Notes: generated from the sequence alone by a model not told the origin. A stretch of DNA of 64,000 nucleotides from Subtercola boreus (GCF_006716115.1 NZ_VFOO01000001.1:1736001-1800000), one strand, 5' to 3'; counted from the stretch's first letter, positions 53,146 to 62,646 are shown. Translations and numbers: made by a program.

Positions 53146-54930
53146 ATGACGAGCGGAGAACCTCCTGCCACCGGGGCGCCACTCCGACTCGGCGAAGGTC
53201 CCGCGGGCGGGGCGCTGCGGCTCCGCAGTGGCCGTCCGAGCTCTCTGAACCTCGCGATGCTCATCATTCTGGTCAACGCAGGCGTCATCGGTCTGTTCCA
53301 GATCGCGGTGGGGCTGGAAGACTCGGTGAACTTCGCCGGCGTCGTGCTCTTCACCGGGGTCTTCTGGATCTGGATCGTCGCCGGACTGGTGGCCTGGTGG
53401 CGTCGCCCCGGTAACGCAACGGGCTCGCTCATCGTCATCGGCGGCCTGGCGGTCTTCATCGCCGGAGCGCAGAACCTCGACATCCCGGTTCTCGTGATGG
53501 TCAGTGTCGCCTTCGCGACAAGCATCTTCGCTGTGACGATCCACCTCCTGCTCGCCTTTCCGCTCGGTCGACTGCGGGGGCGCCTTCCTGTGGCGATCGT
53601 GGTGATCAGTTACGTCAACGCGGTCGGCCTGCAGGTGGCGCTGTATGTCTTCCGCACGGCCGGCCCCCTCGACCTGTTCGATCCGACGTTGACCGTGCAG
53701 AGGATCGTCGGTCTCGCCGCTGTCGGATCCACAGCCGTGCTGCTTGCGCGACGCCTGCGGCAGGCAGATGCAGCGCACCGCCGCATCCTGCTTCCCCTCT
53801 ACATCTACGGGATCGTCGCCGTGTTGGTCTTCGGTTCCGCACGTCTGGTTCTTCCTCTCTTCGGGCTCGACGGCGTGTCAGTGGGAGTGATCCAGGTGCT
53901 CTTCCTGGCCGGCGTTCCCCTGGCCTTTCTCGCGGGTGTGCTCGGTGGTCGGTTCGCTCGCACGGGCGAACTCGATGCTCTCAGCACCTGGCTCGGCGCG
54001 ACCGGGGCCGACCGCCAATCGGCGGAGGCCGCCCTGGCCAGCACGCTCGGCGATCGTTCGCTGCAGGTCGTCTACTGGGCCGCCGAACGGTCGCGCTATG
54101 TCGATGCCTCCGGAGCGGACTTCGAACTACCCGGCCCCGGCGAGGGGCGAACCGCCCTCGAAGTGCGGGTCGACTCACGTCTGATCGGCGCCATCGTCTA
54201 CGACAACGGTCTGATCGGCGACCCCGACGCCGTGCGGCGGGTCGGACAGGTGCTGGCGATCGTCATCGATCGTGAGCGGCTGCTGGCCGAACTCGTCGCG
54301 AGCCGCGATGCGCTGCTCGGCTCACGGCTGCGTCTCGTGCAGGCCGCAGACAGCGAACGCACCCGTATCGCGCAAGACCTGCACGACGGCCTGCAGGTGC
54401 AGCTCGTTCTGCTTGCTCTCGAGGCTCAGCAGATCGCGAATGCACCGGATGCTGCACCCGGCACTCGCACGAACTCGACCGAATTGCGGCGGCGCATCGA
54501 TGATGCCGCCGCAGACCTCCGACGTCTCGTGCACAACGTGCTGCCGGCGGCTCTCGTCGAACGCGGGCTGTCTGCTGCGACCGAAGACCTCGTCGACCGA
54601 CTCGAGCTGCCCGTGACGCTGGACCTCGATGTCGACGACGATTCCCTGGCGCCGGCGATTACCTACACCGCGTTTGTGGTCGTGGCCGAAGGCCTGACCA
54701 ACGCGATCAAGTATTCACAGGCGACGCTGCTGTGGGTGCGCGTGTACGAGTCGTCAGACACCGTCTCGATCGAGATCGGCGACAACGGTGTCGGCGGTGC
54801 CAGCGTGGAGGCCGGCACCGGGCTGAAGAGTCTGATCGACAGGGTCGACGTTCTGGGCGGCTCCTTCCGGTTGGAATCGGCGCCCGACAGGGGAACCATC
54901 ATGAAAGTGGAGCTGCCATGCGCGTTGTGA
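53146..54930 (+). CDS. Sensor histidine kinase, NarL/LuxR-type (HisKA_3)
   Basis: 594 residues. N-terminal membrane region with seven to eight hydrophobic segments (residues ~30-265, e.g. LAMLIILVNAGVIGLFQIAV) and no recognised sensor domain; then a GAF-like linker; HisKA_3 dimerisation with ERTRIAQDLHDGLQ (phospho-His about residue 413) and HATPase_c ending EIGDNGVGGASVEAGTGLKS. ATG at 53146 has GGGAGG 8 nt upstream; an earlier ATG at 53062 overlaps the shared motif and lacks a ribosome site. Stop overlaps the regulator start by 13 bp. Confidence 0.93.
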   Translation: MTSGEPPATGAPLRLGEGPAGGALRLRSGRPSSLNLAMLIILVNAGVIGLFQIAVGLEDSVNFAGVVLFTGVFWIWIVAGLVAWWRRPGNATGSLIVIGGLAVFIAGAQNLDIPVLVMVSVAFATSIFAVTIHLLLAFPLGRLRGRLPVAIVVISYVNAVGLQVALYVFRTAGPLDLFDPTLTVQRIVGLAAVGSTAVLLARRLRQADAAHRRILLPLYIYGIVAVLVFGSARLVLPLFGLDGVSVGVIQVLFLAGVPLAFLAGVLGGRFARTGELDALSTWLGATGADRQSAEAALASTLGDRSLQVVYWAAERSRYVDASGADFELPGPGEGRTALEVRVDSRLIGAIVYDNGLIGDPDAVRRVGQVLAIVIDRERLLAELVASRDALLGSRLRLVQAADSERTRIAQDLHDGLQVQLVLLALEAQQIANAPDAAPGTRTNSTELRRRIDDAAADLRRLVHNVLPAALVERGLSAATEDLVDRLELPVTLDLDVDDDSLAPAITYTAFVVVAEGLTNAIKYSQATLLWVRVYESSDTVSIEIGDNGVGGASVEAGTGLKSLIDRVDVLGGSFRLESAPDRGTIMKVELPCAL

Positions 54931-55589
54931 TCGGTGACGACGAGGTGCTGCTGCGGGCGGGCCTCCGGCATGTGCTGGAGGATGATGGATTCGAGGTCGT
55001 CGCCGCGGTCGGTATGGCCGACGAGCTCGAGCGGGAGGTCGTACGCCTCCACCCCGACCTGGTGATCACCGACATCCGGATGCCTCCGACACACACCGAC
55101 GAGGGACTGCTCGCCGCGCTCCGCATCAGGCGGTCGTTGCCCGATGTGGCCGTCGTGGTGCTCTCGCAGTACGTGCAGCGGCGCTACGCCACCGAACTCC
55201 TCGACCGGCGTACCGGACGAGTCGGGTATCTGCTCAAGCAGCGGATAGCGGATGTCTCGACCTTCACCGCCGATCTCCGCCGTGTCGCGGCAGGAGGTAC
55301 CGCCCTCGACCCCGAGGTCGTTCACGTGCTGGTCACGCGTGCCAGCCTGACGAACGCCGCCGTGCACGACCTGACACCCCGCCAGCGCGAGGTGCTCAGT
55401 CTGATGGCCGAGGGCCGCAGCAACGCTCGCATCGCCGCCGCTCTGAACCTCACCGAGAAAGCCATCGTGCAGCACACGTCACGCATCTACGATGCCTTCG
55501 GTCTGCCGGTTGACGCCGACGATCACCGCAGGGTGCTGGCGGTCATCCGCTATCTCTCAGAGCCTTCCGTCAGTAGGCCTGCTGGATGA
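54918..55589 (+). CDS. Response regulator, NarL/LuxR family
   Basis: 223 residues. Receiver with acidic pocket D7-D8, phospho-acceptor D52 (VITDIRMPP) and lysine in GYLLKQRI; C-terminal LuxR helix-turn-helix LTPRQREVLSLMAEGRSNAR. ATG at 54918 lies inside the kinase gene's end, typical coupling. It is convergent with dacB, their ends overlapping by 20 bp. Likely target sites are the paired motifs at 53056 and 59747, which frame this cluster. Confidence 0.93.
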   Translation: MRVVIGDDEVLLRAGLRHVLEDDGFEVVAAVGMADELEREVVRLHPDLVITDIRMPPTHTDEGLLAALRIRRSLPDVAVVVLSQYVQRRYATELLDRRTGRVGYLLKQRIADVSTFTADLRRVAAGGTALDPEVVHVLVTRASLTNAAVHDLTPRQREVLSLMAEGRSNARIAAALNLTEKAIVQHTSRIYDAFGLPVDADDHRRVLAVIRYLSEPSVSRPAG

Positions 55590-57183
55590 GGGCAGCGACA
55601 TTACCGACGTCGTCGTTCGCCTGGAAGACACCCGCCGCATCGGTGTAGAAGCCCTGGTTGACCATGATGGTGAAGGCGAGGTGTCGGCCCTTTTCCGTGT
55701 CCATGACTCCGCCGAGGGTTTTCGTCACGAGTCGGTAGCGGTTGTTGAACGCGTCGCCGCCGAGCAGCGTTCCGGTCTTCGCGAACACCTTCCCAGCGGC
55801 AGGGCTGGTCTTCTGAACGTCGGCGAGAGATCCGTCGACCCCGAGAATCGGCAGTGTGTCGCGCCAGGCGGCCGCGTCGGGGCGCTTGGCGAAGATCGTC
55901 TGGATGTCGACCGCGTTCTTCGGGGTGATGAAGTTGCCGTCGAGGCCCGATCCGTCGATGAGCGAAGCGCCGGTGGTGTCGAGCCCGGCCTCGCTCCAGA
56001 TCTTCTGCGCCTCGACCAGGCCCTCGTCGCAGTCCGTCTCCCCTGCGGCGACGGCGAGCCGGCAGAGGAGGGTCTGCGCCCCGCGGTTGTAGCTGATCTT
56101 CATCACGTAGGTGACCTCCTGCCCGAGCGGGAGCGAGGTCAGCTGCGCGACGGTCGGCAGAGCGGCGACAGCAGACGACTCCGGGAGTGAGCCTTCGGGA
56201 TTCGCCGCGGTCGGGTTCGATGTGACGGTGACCCCCGCGCGCTGCAGGGCCTCGATGAACGCCGTGCGAGCGAACGTCGCCGGGTCTTCGAGAACATGGA
56301 CCTTGAGGGCCGGAGCGCTGTCGGCGGCGATCTGGCCGGTGATGACGATCGTGTTCGGGTCGTCGGCCGCGACGCTCGGCGTCGGGATCGACGTCGTGGC
56401 TCCCGCGGCGACGGTCTGCACGCGGTTGTCGAGCTTCCACGGTGCGACAGCGGGTGTGAGTGCAGCGCTCGCAGGCGACCCCGCAGCGCCCGGCGTCACG
56501 AGGATGTCGAGAACATTCTGGTTGATGATGATCGGCGTGATCGGCTCCTCGACAAGCTCCCCCTCGAACAGACGGTCGTCGACGATCACGTCGCCCGCGA
56601 CGGCCGAGATCCCGGACGCCTTCACCCCGGCTGCGAGCTGATCGAGGCCCGCGAGGGGGTTCTCGGTGGTGAGGGTCGCACCGGGCAGGGCGTTGGCGTC
56701 GTTGTGGTCGAAGTTCGTGAAGTCGACCGAGCCGTCGGCTTTGGTACGGCCGCCCATCGTCAGGTCGCCCTGGCCGACCAGCACCAGGTCTCCCGTGAGG
56801 GTGCCGTTCGAGGTGCTGCCCAGCTGCTTCACGGGGGTGCTGATTGTGTGGTCGGGGCCCCATTTCACCCACGCGGCGCCGGCGCTGTACGTCTTCACGA
56901 ACGATCCAGGCTCGGCCATCTTGTGGGCATCGAGGTCGACCACGGTCTCTCCCGAGTCGATGTCCTCGACCGAGATCAGCCACCGGCCATCGGAGAACTG
57001 GGGCTGGTTCATGACTTCGAGTGCGGCATCCGGAAGCCCGGCGACGCTCTGCAGCGCTCCGCCTGTGCCGACCGGGCTCGAGGCGGCCTCCCCACCGAAC
57101 GTGCAGCCGCTTGTGGCCGCGACCGCGGTGACCAGCGCACAGATCGTCATCAGTCGCAGGGTTCGCTTGTGCCTCATGATCAT
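55570..57183 (-). CDS. dacB: D-alanyl-D-alanine carboxypeptidase/endopeptidase, PBP4 (DacB, S13) type
   Basis: 537 residues. Signal segment (TICALVTAVAATSGC, perhaps a lipobox), then the S13 fold. SxxK is S94-F-V-K97, SxN is in ISYNRGAQTLLC, KTG in AKTGTLLGG; all intact. A large inserted domain between SxxK and SxN is typical of PBP4. It trims or cleaves peptidoglycan cross-links outside the membrane. ATG at 57183 overlaps the upstream gene stop (ATGA); ATG at 57177 is an alternative. Second gene after the serine hydrolase, likely one transcript. Confidence 0.92.
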   Translation of the reverse strand: MIMRHKRTLRLMTICALVTAVAATSGCTFGGEAASSPVGTGGALQSVAGLPDAALEVMNQPQFSDGRWLISVEDIDSGETVVDLDAHKMAEPGSFVKTYSAGAAWVKWGPDHTISTPVKQLGSTSNGTLTGDLVLVGQGDLTMGGRTKADGSVDFTNFDHNDANALPGATLTTENPLAGLDQLAAGVKASGISAVAGDVIVDDRLFEGELVEEPITPIIINQNVLDILVTPGAAGSPASAALTPAVAPWKLDNRVQTVAAGATTSIPTPSVAADDPNTIVITGQIAADSAPALKVHVLEDPATFARTAFIEALQRAGVTVTSNPTAANPEGSLPESSAVAALPTVAQLTSLPLGQEVTYVMKISYNRGAQTLLCRLAVAAGETDCDEGLVEAQKIWSEAGLDTTGASLIDGSGLDGNFITPKNAVDIQTIFAKRPDAAAWRDTLPILGVDGSLADVQKTSPAAGKVFAKTGTLLGGDAFNNRYRLVTKTLGGVMDTEKGRHLAFTIMVNQGFYTDAAGVFQANDDVGNVAALIQQAY

Positions 57184-58403
57184 GCCCCCTCTGCAAGTAC
57201 GGTGGCCAGGGCGCGGAAAGTCGCGTCTGCCGGATGCACGTCGGGCACTCCCGACTCGTTCATGAAGACTGCGATGCTGGCACCGGTGGAGTCGTTGTGG
57301 AAGACCGCGGCGGTGAAGCCGATTCCCTCGCCATTGTGTCCCCACCAGCCGCTCGTCTCGCCTATTCCCAGGGCGTAGCTGTCGTAGGGCGGGCCGGAGT
57401 CGAGCGGCGCTCCCACTTCCCGTTCCTTCTGCGTCTCGGGGCTCAGGAGCGCGCCGGACCCGAGCGTGTCGGCCCAGACGCGCGCGTCGTCGAGAGTCGT
57501 GAACATCGATCCGGCGGCCGCGAAGATCGACGGGTTCTCGGTCTGCGCCTCGGTCACACCGTCTTCGACCTGGTACCCGGTCGCGTGTGGCGCGGTCCAG
57601 TCGGCGATGTCGGTGAGGTAGTCCGTGCCAGCCTGCTGCAGCGGGTCGAGGATCCGCTGCCTGAGAACAGTGGCGAAGGGCTGGCCGGTCACCTTCTCGA
57701 TCACCGCCCCCAGGAGGTTCGTGTCGGCGTTCGTGTACACCCGCTTCGCCCCCGGAGCGAACTGGGCGGGCCGTCCCAGAACGAACCCGTTGAGGTCGTC
57801 CAACGTGAAGATGCGGTCAGGGTTCGCCACAAAGGCCGACGCGAAGTCGTCGTTCGTGTAGTCGGCGTTGCCGCTGGACATGTCCGCGAGTTGCCGCAAC
57901 GTGATTGTGTCGCCGTCGGTGACGCCGTCGACATACGTGGCGAGCGTGTCGTCGAGGCTCACCAGGCCCTCATCGACGAGCTGTAGCAGCAGGGTGACCG
58001 TGTAGGACTTCGTGACGCTGCGGAGAGGCCACTGCATGTCAGTGCTGACCGGCTGGTTCGTGGCGATGTCGGCGACGCCGCTGGCCGACGTCCACGACCC
58101 CTCGCCGGGGATCCAGACTCCGACCGCAGCACCCGGTACCGCGTTGTCGGCCATGATCCGGTCGACGGCGGATTGCAGCCGGCTCTGCAGCTCCGCCGGC
58201 AGTTCCCCCGCTGGCGCCGTGGGACGGGCGGCTGACGGGATGACAGATGCCGGGGCGCCGGATGCAGCCGACGTCACAGACGAAGCCGTCGGGGCCGGCG
58301 TGCCGGTCGAGGTGCAGCCGGCGAGAAGGATGCTGCCGACCACCACCCCCGTGCCGAACACGAGTGCGCACCGACGCCGTGCGCCGCGGGTGGTCTTCGT
58401 CAT
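57180..58403 (-). CDS. Serine hydrolase lipoprotein, beta-lactamase/transpeptidase-like
   Basis: 407 residues. Signal peptide with lipobox LAGC, Ser/Thr/Ala linker (residues ~31-65), class C-like fold with SxxK S129-V-T-K132, YxN in KRVYTNADTNLLG and HNG in WWGHNGEGIGF. Probably a DD-peptidase, esterase or beta-lactamase relative acting at the cell surface; substrate unknown. ATG at 58403 with GGAGG 7 nt upstream. Couples to dacB through ATGA. Confidence 0.92.
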   Translation of the reverse strand: MTKTTRGARRRCALVFGTGVVVGSILLAGCTSTGTPAPTASSVTSAASGAPASVIPSAARPTAPAGELPAELQSRLQSAVDRIMADNAVPGAAVGVWIPGEGSWTSASGVADIATNQPVSTDMQWPLRSVTKSYTVTLLLQLVDEGLVSLDDTLATYVDGVTDGDTITLRQLADMSSGNADYTNDDFASAFVANPDRIFTLDDLNGFVLGRPAQFAPGAKRVYTNADTNLLGAVIEKVTGQPFATVLRQRILDPLQQAGTDYLTDIADWTAPHATGYQVEDGVTEAQTENPSIFAAAGSMFTTLDDARVWADTLGSGALLSPETQKEREVGAPLDSGPPYDSYALGIGETSGWWGHNGEGIGFTAAVFHNDSTGASIAVFMNESGVPDVHPADATFRALATVLAEGA

Positions 58404-58452
58404 CGTCGTTCCTCCAGAACACTCGGGCACGGTCTCCGGCTGGAGCGCCGGG

Positions 58453-59703
58453 CTATTCGTCTTTCTCGAGGTCGTCGGGCGGCACCACCGACGAGCCGTA
58501 GAGCTCTGCGATGACCGACTTCGCCACGACGACGGCCGCGTTCTCGCCGGTGACCGGCGACGCCGACAGGTTGCATCCGATGATGATCGTGTCGCCCGTG
58601 GTGACGTCGTAGGCCATGAAGCTCGAGAAACCGGGCAGCTGGCCGTCATGCCCGTAGATTCCGGGGGCGAACTGCGCGATGCCGATCCCGTAACCGACGT
58701 TCGGGTTTGCGGGGTCGATCGGTTGCACGCTGTCGAATCGCGCCTTCTGCTCCGCGTCGTCGAGCAGCCCGCCACCCACCATCGCCTTCACATACACGGC
58801 AAGGTCGTTCGGCGTCGAGATCGCCCCACCCGCCGTCCAGGCCCACGACGGGTTCGCTTTCGTCTGGTCGACCGGCTTCACCGTGCCATCCAGTGCGCCG
58901 GCCTGCTCCGCCTCGGGAACGGCGTAGCTGTCGATCGTGCTCACGTTGGTGCCGAACTGGTAGCCGTGCGCGTGAGGGTCGGGAATGGATGAATCGGCGG
59001 CAGCAGGCAGCGACGTGTTCTTCAGCCCGAGGGGCGTGAAGATGCGCTCGTCGAAGGCCTCCGACGCCGACATGCCGGTCACCTTCTCGATGACGGTTCC
59101 GAGAAGCACGGTGTTCGTGTTGCTGTACTCGAACTCGGTGCCCGGGGCGGCGTTCACCGGGTGGCTGAACGCGATCGCGAGCAGTTCGTCGGGCGTCCAC
59201 GCCTTCTGGGGGTCGGAGTCGAGAGTGGCGTTGAAGCCAGCGTCGGACGTGTAGCTGTAGAGGCCGCTCCGCATCTCCGCCAGTTCGGCAAGAGTGATGT
59301 TCTCCCCGCCGGGCACGTCGGGACGGAACTTCGAGATGGGGTCGCTGAGGCTCAGCTTGCCCTCCTGCTCCAGCTGGAGGATCACGGTGCCGGTCATCGT
59401 CTTCGTATTGCTTCCGACCCGCACGTGGTCATCGATCGACATCGCGACATCCGACCCGAGCTCGGCGGTACCGAATTCGGCGGTGAAGTCGCCCTTCGAG
59501 GGGGACGTGATGAGCACGACGACCCCGGGGATCGCGTTGTCCTTCATCACATCGGGCACGTCGCTGTTCAACGCTGACGCGTATGCGGGCCCGGCGGTGG
59601 CAGGCGAACTCGCCGGAGCCCCGGATCCCGCAGGGCTGCACGCACTGACGAGCGCCAGGATGCCCCCCACGGCAACGATCGTGACAGCCCGTTTCATCTT
59701 CAT
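58453..59703 (-). CDS. Serine hydrolase lipoprotein, beta-lactamase/transpeptidase-like (second)
   Basis: 416 residues, paralogue of the preceding and of the dead protein at 51.6 kb. Lipobox VSAC, SxxK S98-N-T-K101, YxN in FEYSNTNTVLLG, HDG in IYGHDGQLPGF, all intact. It is first in the minus-strand run serine hydrolase-serine hydrolase-dacB (50-bp gap to the next). The upstream region holds an AGACCTAGGTCT dyad and the shared motif. Confidence 0.92.
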   Translation of the reverse strand: MKMKRAVTIVAVGGILALVSACSPAGSGAPASSPATAGPAYASALNSDVPDVMKDNAIPGVVVLITSPSKGDFTAEFGTAELGSDVAMSIDDHVRVGSNTKTMTGTVILQLEQEGKLSLSDPISKFRPDVPGGENITLAELAEMRSGLYSYTSDAGFNATLDSDPQKAWTPDELLAIAFSHPVNAAPGTEFEYSNTNTVLLGTVIEKVTGMSASEAFDERIFTPLGLKNTSLPAAADSSIPDPHAHGYQFGTNVSTIDSYAVPEAEQAGALDGTVKPVDQTKANPSWAWTAGGAISTPNDLAVYVKAMVGGGLLDDAEQKARFDSVQPIDPANPNVGYGIGIAQFAPGIYGHDGQLPGFSSFMAYDVTTGDTIIIGCNLSASPVTGENAAVVVAKSVIAELYGSSVVPPDDLEKDE

Positions 59704-59740
59704 GTCGCCATCGTGCCCTCCCCCGGCCCCTCAGCAGAAG

Positions 59741-59758
59741 AGACCTAGGTCTATGGCG
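59741..59758. promoter_or_regulatory. Shared motif copy 2 with perfect dyad
   Basis: AGACCTAGGTCT (59741-59752) is a perfect 12-bp palindrome; it runs into AGGTCTATGGCG (59747-59758), identical to 53056-53067. It lies 38 bp upstream of the serine hydrolase start and in the divergent region with the alpha/beta hydrolase. Confidence 0.55.
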
Positions 59759-59864
59759 ATCAACAGGGCCGGGACCGTTCGCAGTGATCGGCTGAACCGG
59801 CCGAGAAGACGCCGGGGAGGTCCTCTTCCACCGGTCCCGTTGCTGATATATCGTAGCGAGTAGC

Positions 59865-59911
59865 GGAACCTGCCTCAGGGTTCCCTGTCACGTTCTCGAT
59901 GCAGAGACAGG
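59865..59911 (+). promoter_or_regulatory. Two hairpins in the leader of the alpha/beta hydrolase gene
   Basis: GGAACC...GGTTCC (59865-59884) then CCTGTC...GACAGG (59884-59911), the second covering part of the ribosome site GGAAGG. A TATCGT -10-like box lies upstream near 59849. Weak candidate for translation control. Confidence 0.3.
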
Positions 59912-59921
59912 AAGGACAACG

Positions 59922-60818
59922 ATGTCCACCTCGTTCACCCACACCACGACAGACGGCCGCACATACACCGGCCGCAGCAACGGCGTCGAGCCGGTCGCCG
60001 GAACGCCGCTCGTCGTTGCGATCCACGGAGGAACCTACTCGTCGGAGTACTTCGACATCCCGGGATACTCGCTGCTCGACCGCGGCGAGGCGGCCGGCGT
60101 TCCGGTGATCGCGCTCGACCGCCCGAACTACGTCGGTTCGAGCCCCCTGGAGAGCGACGATTCGATCATCCTCGCCAACGCCGCGGTTCTCGACAACGCG
60201 ATCGGCGAGATCTGGGACCAGCACGGCGGCGAGGCATCGGGTGTCGTGCTGGTCGGCCACTCGATCGGAGGGGCGATCGCGACCGCGATCGCCGCATCCC
60301 GCCCTGCTTGGCCCCTCGCAGGTCTCGCGACCTCGGGCTGCCTCGTGCGCGTTCCCGCTGAGTCGGCGGGGGCGTGGGCAGCTCTGCCGCCGATTCCGAT
60401 GATCGATCTGCCCGTGGCCATGAAGGACCAACTGATGTTCGGCCCTGCCGACACACTCAATGACGACATGCCTGCCGCGAGCTATCCGTCGAACACCCTC
60501 GTTCCGAAGGCCGAACTGCTCGACATCACCGGTGGGTGGATCGCCAGGCGCGCCGAGATCTGCGGCCGGGTGACCGTGCCGGTGTTCCATCGTCAGGGCG
60601 AGTTCGACCATCTCTGGGTCACCAGCCCGCAGGAGGTCGACGAGTACCGTGACGGGTTCACTTCCGCAGCATCCACGGACATCGCTCTTCTGCCCGGCAG
60701 CGGGCACTGCATCGACTTCCACCGGGTCAGCGCCGAGTTCGAAGACGCGGAGCTCAGCTTCGCGAAGTCGACCGCGTCGACCGTCTCCGCCTCGAACGCC
60801 TCCACCCCGGTCGCCTGA
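59922..60818 (+). CDS. Alpha/beta hydrolase
   Basis: 298 residues. LVVAIHGGTYSSEYFDIPGY (oxyanion loop), nucleophile elbow VLVGHSIGGAIA, acid in EFDHLW and His in LLPGSGHCIDFH. GGAAGG 7 nt before the ATG. Followed 3 bp later by the amidohydrolase, so one operon; probably hydrolyses an ester or amide whose product feeds the next enzyme. Confidence 0.9.
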   Translation: MSTSFTHTTTDGRTYTGRSNGVEPVAGTPLVVAIHGGTYSSEYFDIPGYSLLDRGEAAGVPVIALDRPNYVGSSPLESDDSIILANAAVLDNAIGEIWDQHGGEASGVVLVGHSIGGAIATAIAASRPAWPLAGLATSGCLVRVPAESAGAWAALPPIPMIDLPVAMKDQLMFGPADTLNDDMPAASYPSNTLVPKAELLDITGGWIARRAEICGRVTVPVFHRQGEFDHLWVTSPQEVDEYRDGFTSAASTDIALLPGSGHCIDFHRVSAEFEDAELSFAKSTASTVSASNASTPVA

Positions 60819-60821
60819 CCC

Positions 60822-61916
60822 GTGGCGACGATTCTGCGGGGCGCACGCGTCTTCGAGGGAACCGGATTCAGCGAGCCGAAGGATGTCGCGTTCGACGACG
60901 GCGTCCTGGTCAGCGGCGTCCCGCAGGATGCCGAGGTCATTGACGCCGCCGGGGGCTACCTGATCCCCGGCCTCATCGACTGCCACATCCACCTGTACGG
61001 CCCGCACAATCAGGAACGCCTCGCCGCAGCCGGGGTCACCACCGCTCTCGACATGAGTTCGCCCGCTCCCCTCGTGAACGCCCTGCGTGGTCGGCCAGGG
61101 GTCACCGACCTCCGCAGCGCGATGATGGCGACGACTTCGCCGACCAGCGCGCACGCCGAACGGTTGAAGAACGTTCCCGCCGCGCAGGAGGCACTCGTCG
61201 CGAGCGCAGCCGACGCGGAGGCCGCGGTCGCACTGCGGGTCCAGCAGGGGGCCGACTACATCAAGATCGTCGTCGATCTTCCCGGCTTCGATGAAGAGAC
61301 GGTCACGGCACTGGTGAGGGCAGCCCACGAGCACGGGCTGCAGACCGTCGCCCACGCGTCGCGGTCGGATGCCGTCGACCTGGCCGAAGCAGCGGGCGTG
61401 GATGTCTTCACCCACGTGCCCCTCGACCGTGCCGTCGAGGCGGCCCAGGCGGCGCGCCTCGCTTCAGCCGGAAAGGTGGTCGCGCCGACCCTCGTCATGA
61501 TGAAGGGCATCGTCGAACGGTTGGCCGCCGCCGGCATCCCCGGCCCGTCGTATGACGCCGCGCGCGATTCGGTTCGTGCCCTGCACGCGGCCGGCGTGCC
61601 GATTCTCGCCGGCACCGATGCCAACGAGACACCGGCCGTGCCCGCATCACCCCTGTTCGGAACGAGCCTGCACGACGAGCTCGAGCTGCTCGTCGACGCC
61701 GGCCTCACACCGGTCGAGGCCCTGCGCGCGGCGACGTCGCTGCCCGCCGAGCACTTCGGCCTCACGGACCGGGGCGCGATCTCCCCCGGCCTCCGCGCCG
61801 ACCTCGTGCTGCTCGACGCCGATCCGACCCTCGACATCAGCGCAACGCGGGCGATCCGCCAGGTCTGGATCACCGGCCGGGCGGTCTCTCCCTCACCGGA
61901 GCCATCGAGTCGTTGA
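60822..61916 (+). CDS. Amidohydrolase family protein
   Basis: 364 residues. Metal motif [16 protein letters not shown] near residue 50 (HxH), [11 protein letters not shown] (lysine region), [10 protein letters not shown] (His), LAGTDANET (catalytic Asp), ending [20 protein letters not shown]. The layout is that of imidazolonepropionase-like or prolidase-like amidohydrolases. GTG start 3 bp after the upstream stop. Its last 47 bp overlap the convergent SDR gene. Confidence 0.9.
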   Translation: MATILRGARVFEGTGFSEPKDVAFDDGVLVSGVPQDAEVIDAAGGYLIPGLIDCHIHLYGPHNQERLAAAGVTTALDMSSPAPLVNALRGRPGVTDLRSAMMATTSPTSAHAERLKNVPAAQEALVASAADAEAAVALRVQQGADYIKIVVDLPGFDEETVTALVRAAHEHGLQTVAHASRSDAVDLAEAAGVDVFTHVPLDRAVEAAQAARLASAGKVVAPTLVMMKGIVERLAAAGIPGPSYDAARDSVRALHAAGVPILAGTDANETPAVPASPLFGTSLHDELELLVDAGLTPVEALRAATSLPAEHFGLTDRGAISPGLRADLVLLDADPTLDISATRAIRQVWITGRAVSPSPEPSSR

Positions 61917-62640
61917 AATGCCTCGTGATTCCGATGTCGTCGGTGCGCTGGGCGTCTCGCCGTTCGCGGGCGCGAGCGACGTAGGCTTCCGGCTCGCCCC
62001 TCTCGAGAGCCTCCAGCGTCTCCGTCAGGAACTCGTCAAGCGGCATCGCGTTGGGGTCGGTGAGGTTCACCGGCTGCAGCGCGGTGCGCGTGAGCGGCGG
62101 CGCGATCTCGACCACCTCGACGCCGCTGCCCTGCAGCCGGTAGCGCAGCGACAGCGTGTACGAGTGCATCGCGGCCTTCGTCGCCGAGTACAGCGACGAT
62201 CGCGCGAGCGGGGCGTAACCGAGCATCGAGGTGACGTTGACGATCGCCCCGCCGGGCACCGAACGAAGCTGGTCGACGAAGGCGGAGATCATCCGGATCG
62301 GGCCGAGCAGGTTGGTGCCCATCACGAGCTGCAGCTCCTCCTCGTCGACGGCGGCGGTGGGGTCATCGTCGATCATCACGCCGGCGCAGTTGACCAGGAT
62401 GTTCAGGCCGGGGTGCTGCGCTGTCAGCTCGCTCGCCGCCGAGATGATGGCCGTCGCATCCGACACATCGAGCAGGCGGGTCAGGATGCCCGGGTTCGCG
62501 GCTCTGACGTCGGCCAGGAGGTCTTCGCGGTGACCGGCGACGATCACGGTGTTGCCGCGCGCGTTCAGCGCTTCGGCGAGCCCGCGGCCGATGCCGGAGC
62601 CTCCGCCCGTGATGAGAATGGTGTTACCGGTGAGCTTCAT
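61870..62640 (-). CDS. SDR oxidoreductase, DltE-like
   Basis: 256 residues. [20 protein letters not shown] (cofactor), NCAGVM, and the triad in [26 protein letters not shown]. Resembles the DltE group of classical SDRs. ATG at 62640. C-terminus overlaps the amidohydrolase end on the other strand by 47 bp. The next gene upstream on the same strand is 6 bp away, so it forms part of a minus-strand run. Confidence 0.9.
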   Translation of the reverse strand: MKLTGNTILITGGGSGIGRGLAEALNARGNTVIVAGHREDLLADVRAANPGILTRLLDVSDATAIISAASELTAQHPGLNILVNCAGVMIDDDPTAAVDEEELQLVMGTNLLGPIRMISAFVDQLRSVPGGAIVNVTSMLGYAPLARSSLYSATKAAMHSYTLSLRYRLQGSGVEVVEIAPPLTRTALQPVNLTDPNAMPLDEFLTETLEALERGEPEAYVARARERRDAQRTDDIGITRHFNDSMAPVRERPPGR

Positions 62641-62646
62641 CGTGGC

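Noticed and set aside
59754-59863. Short open frame beginning in the shared motif (ATGGCG)
   Set aside because: 36 codons, basic and low-complexity, no ribosome site; the resemblance to 53062 is due to the shared DNA motif.
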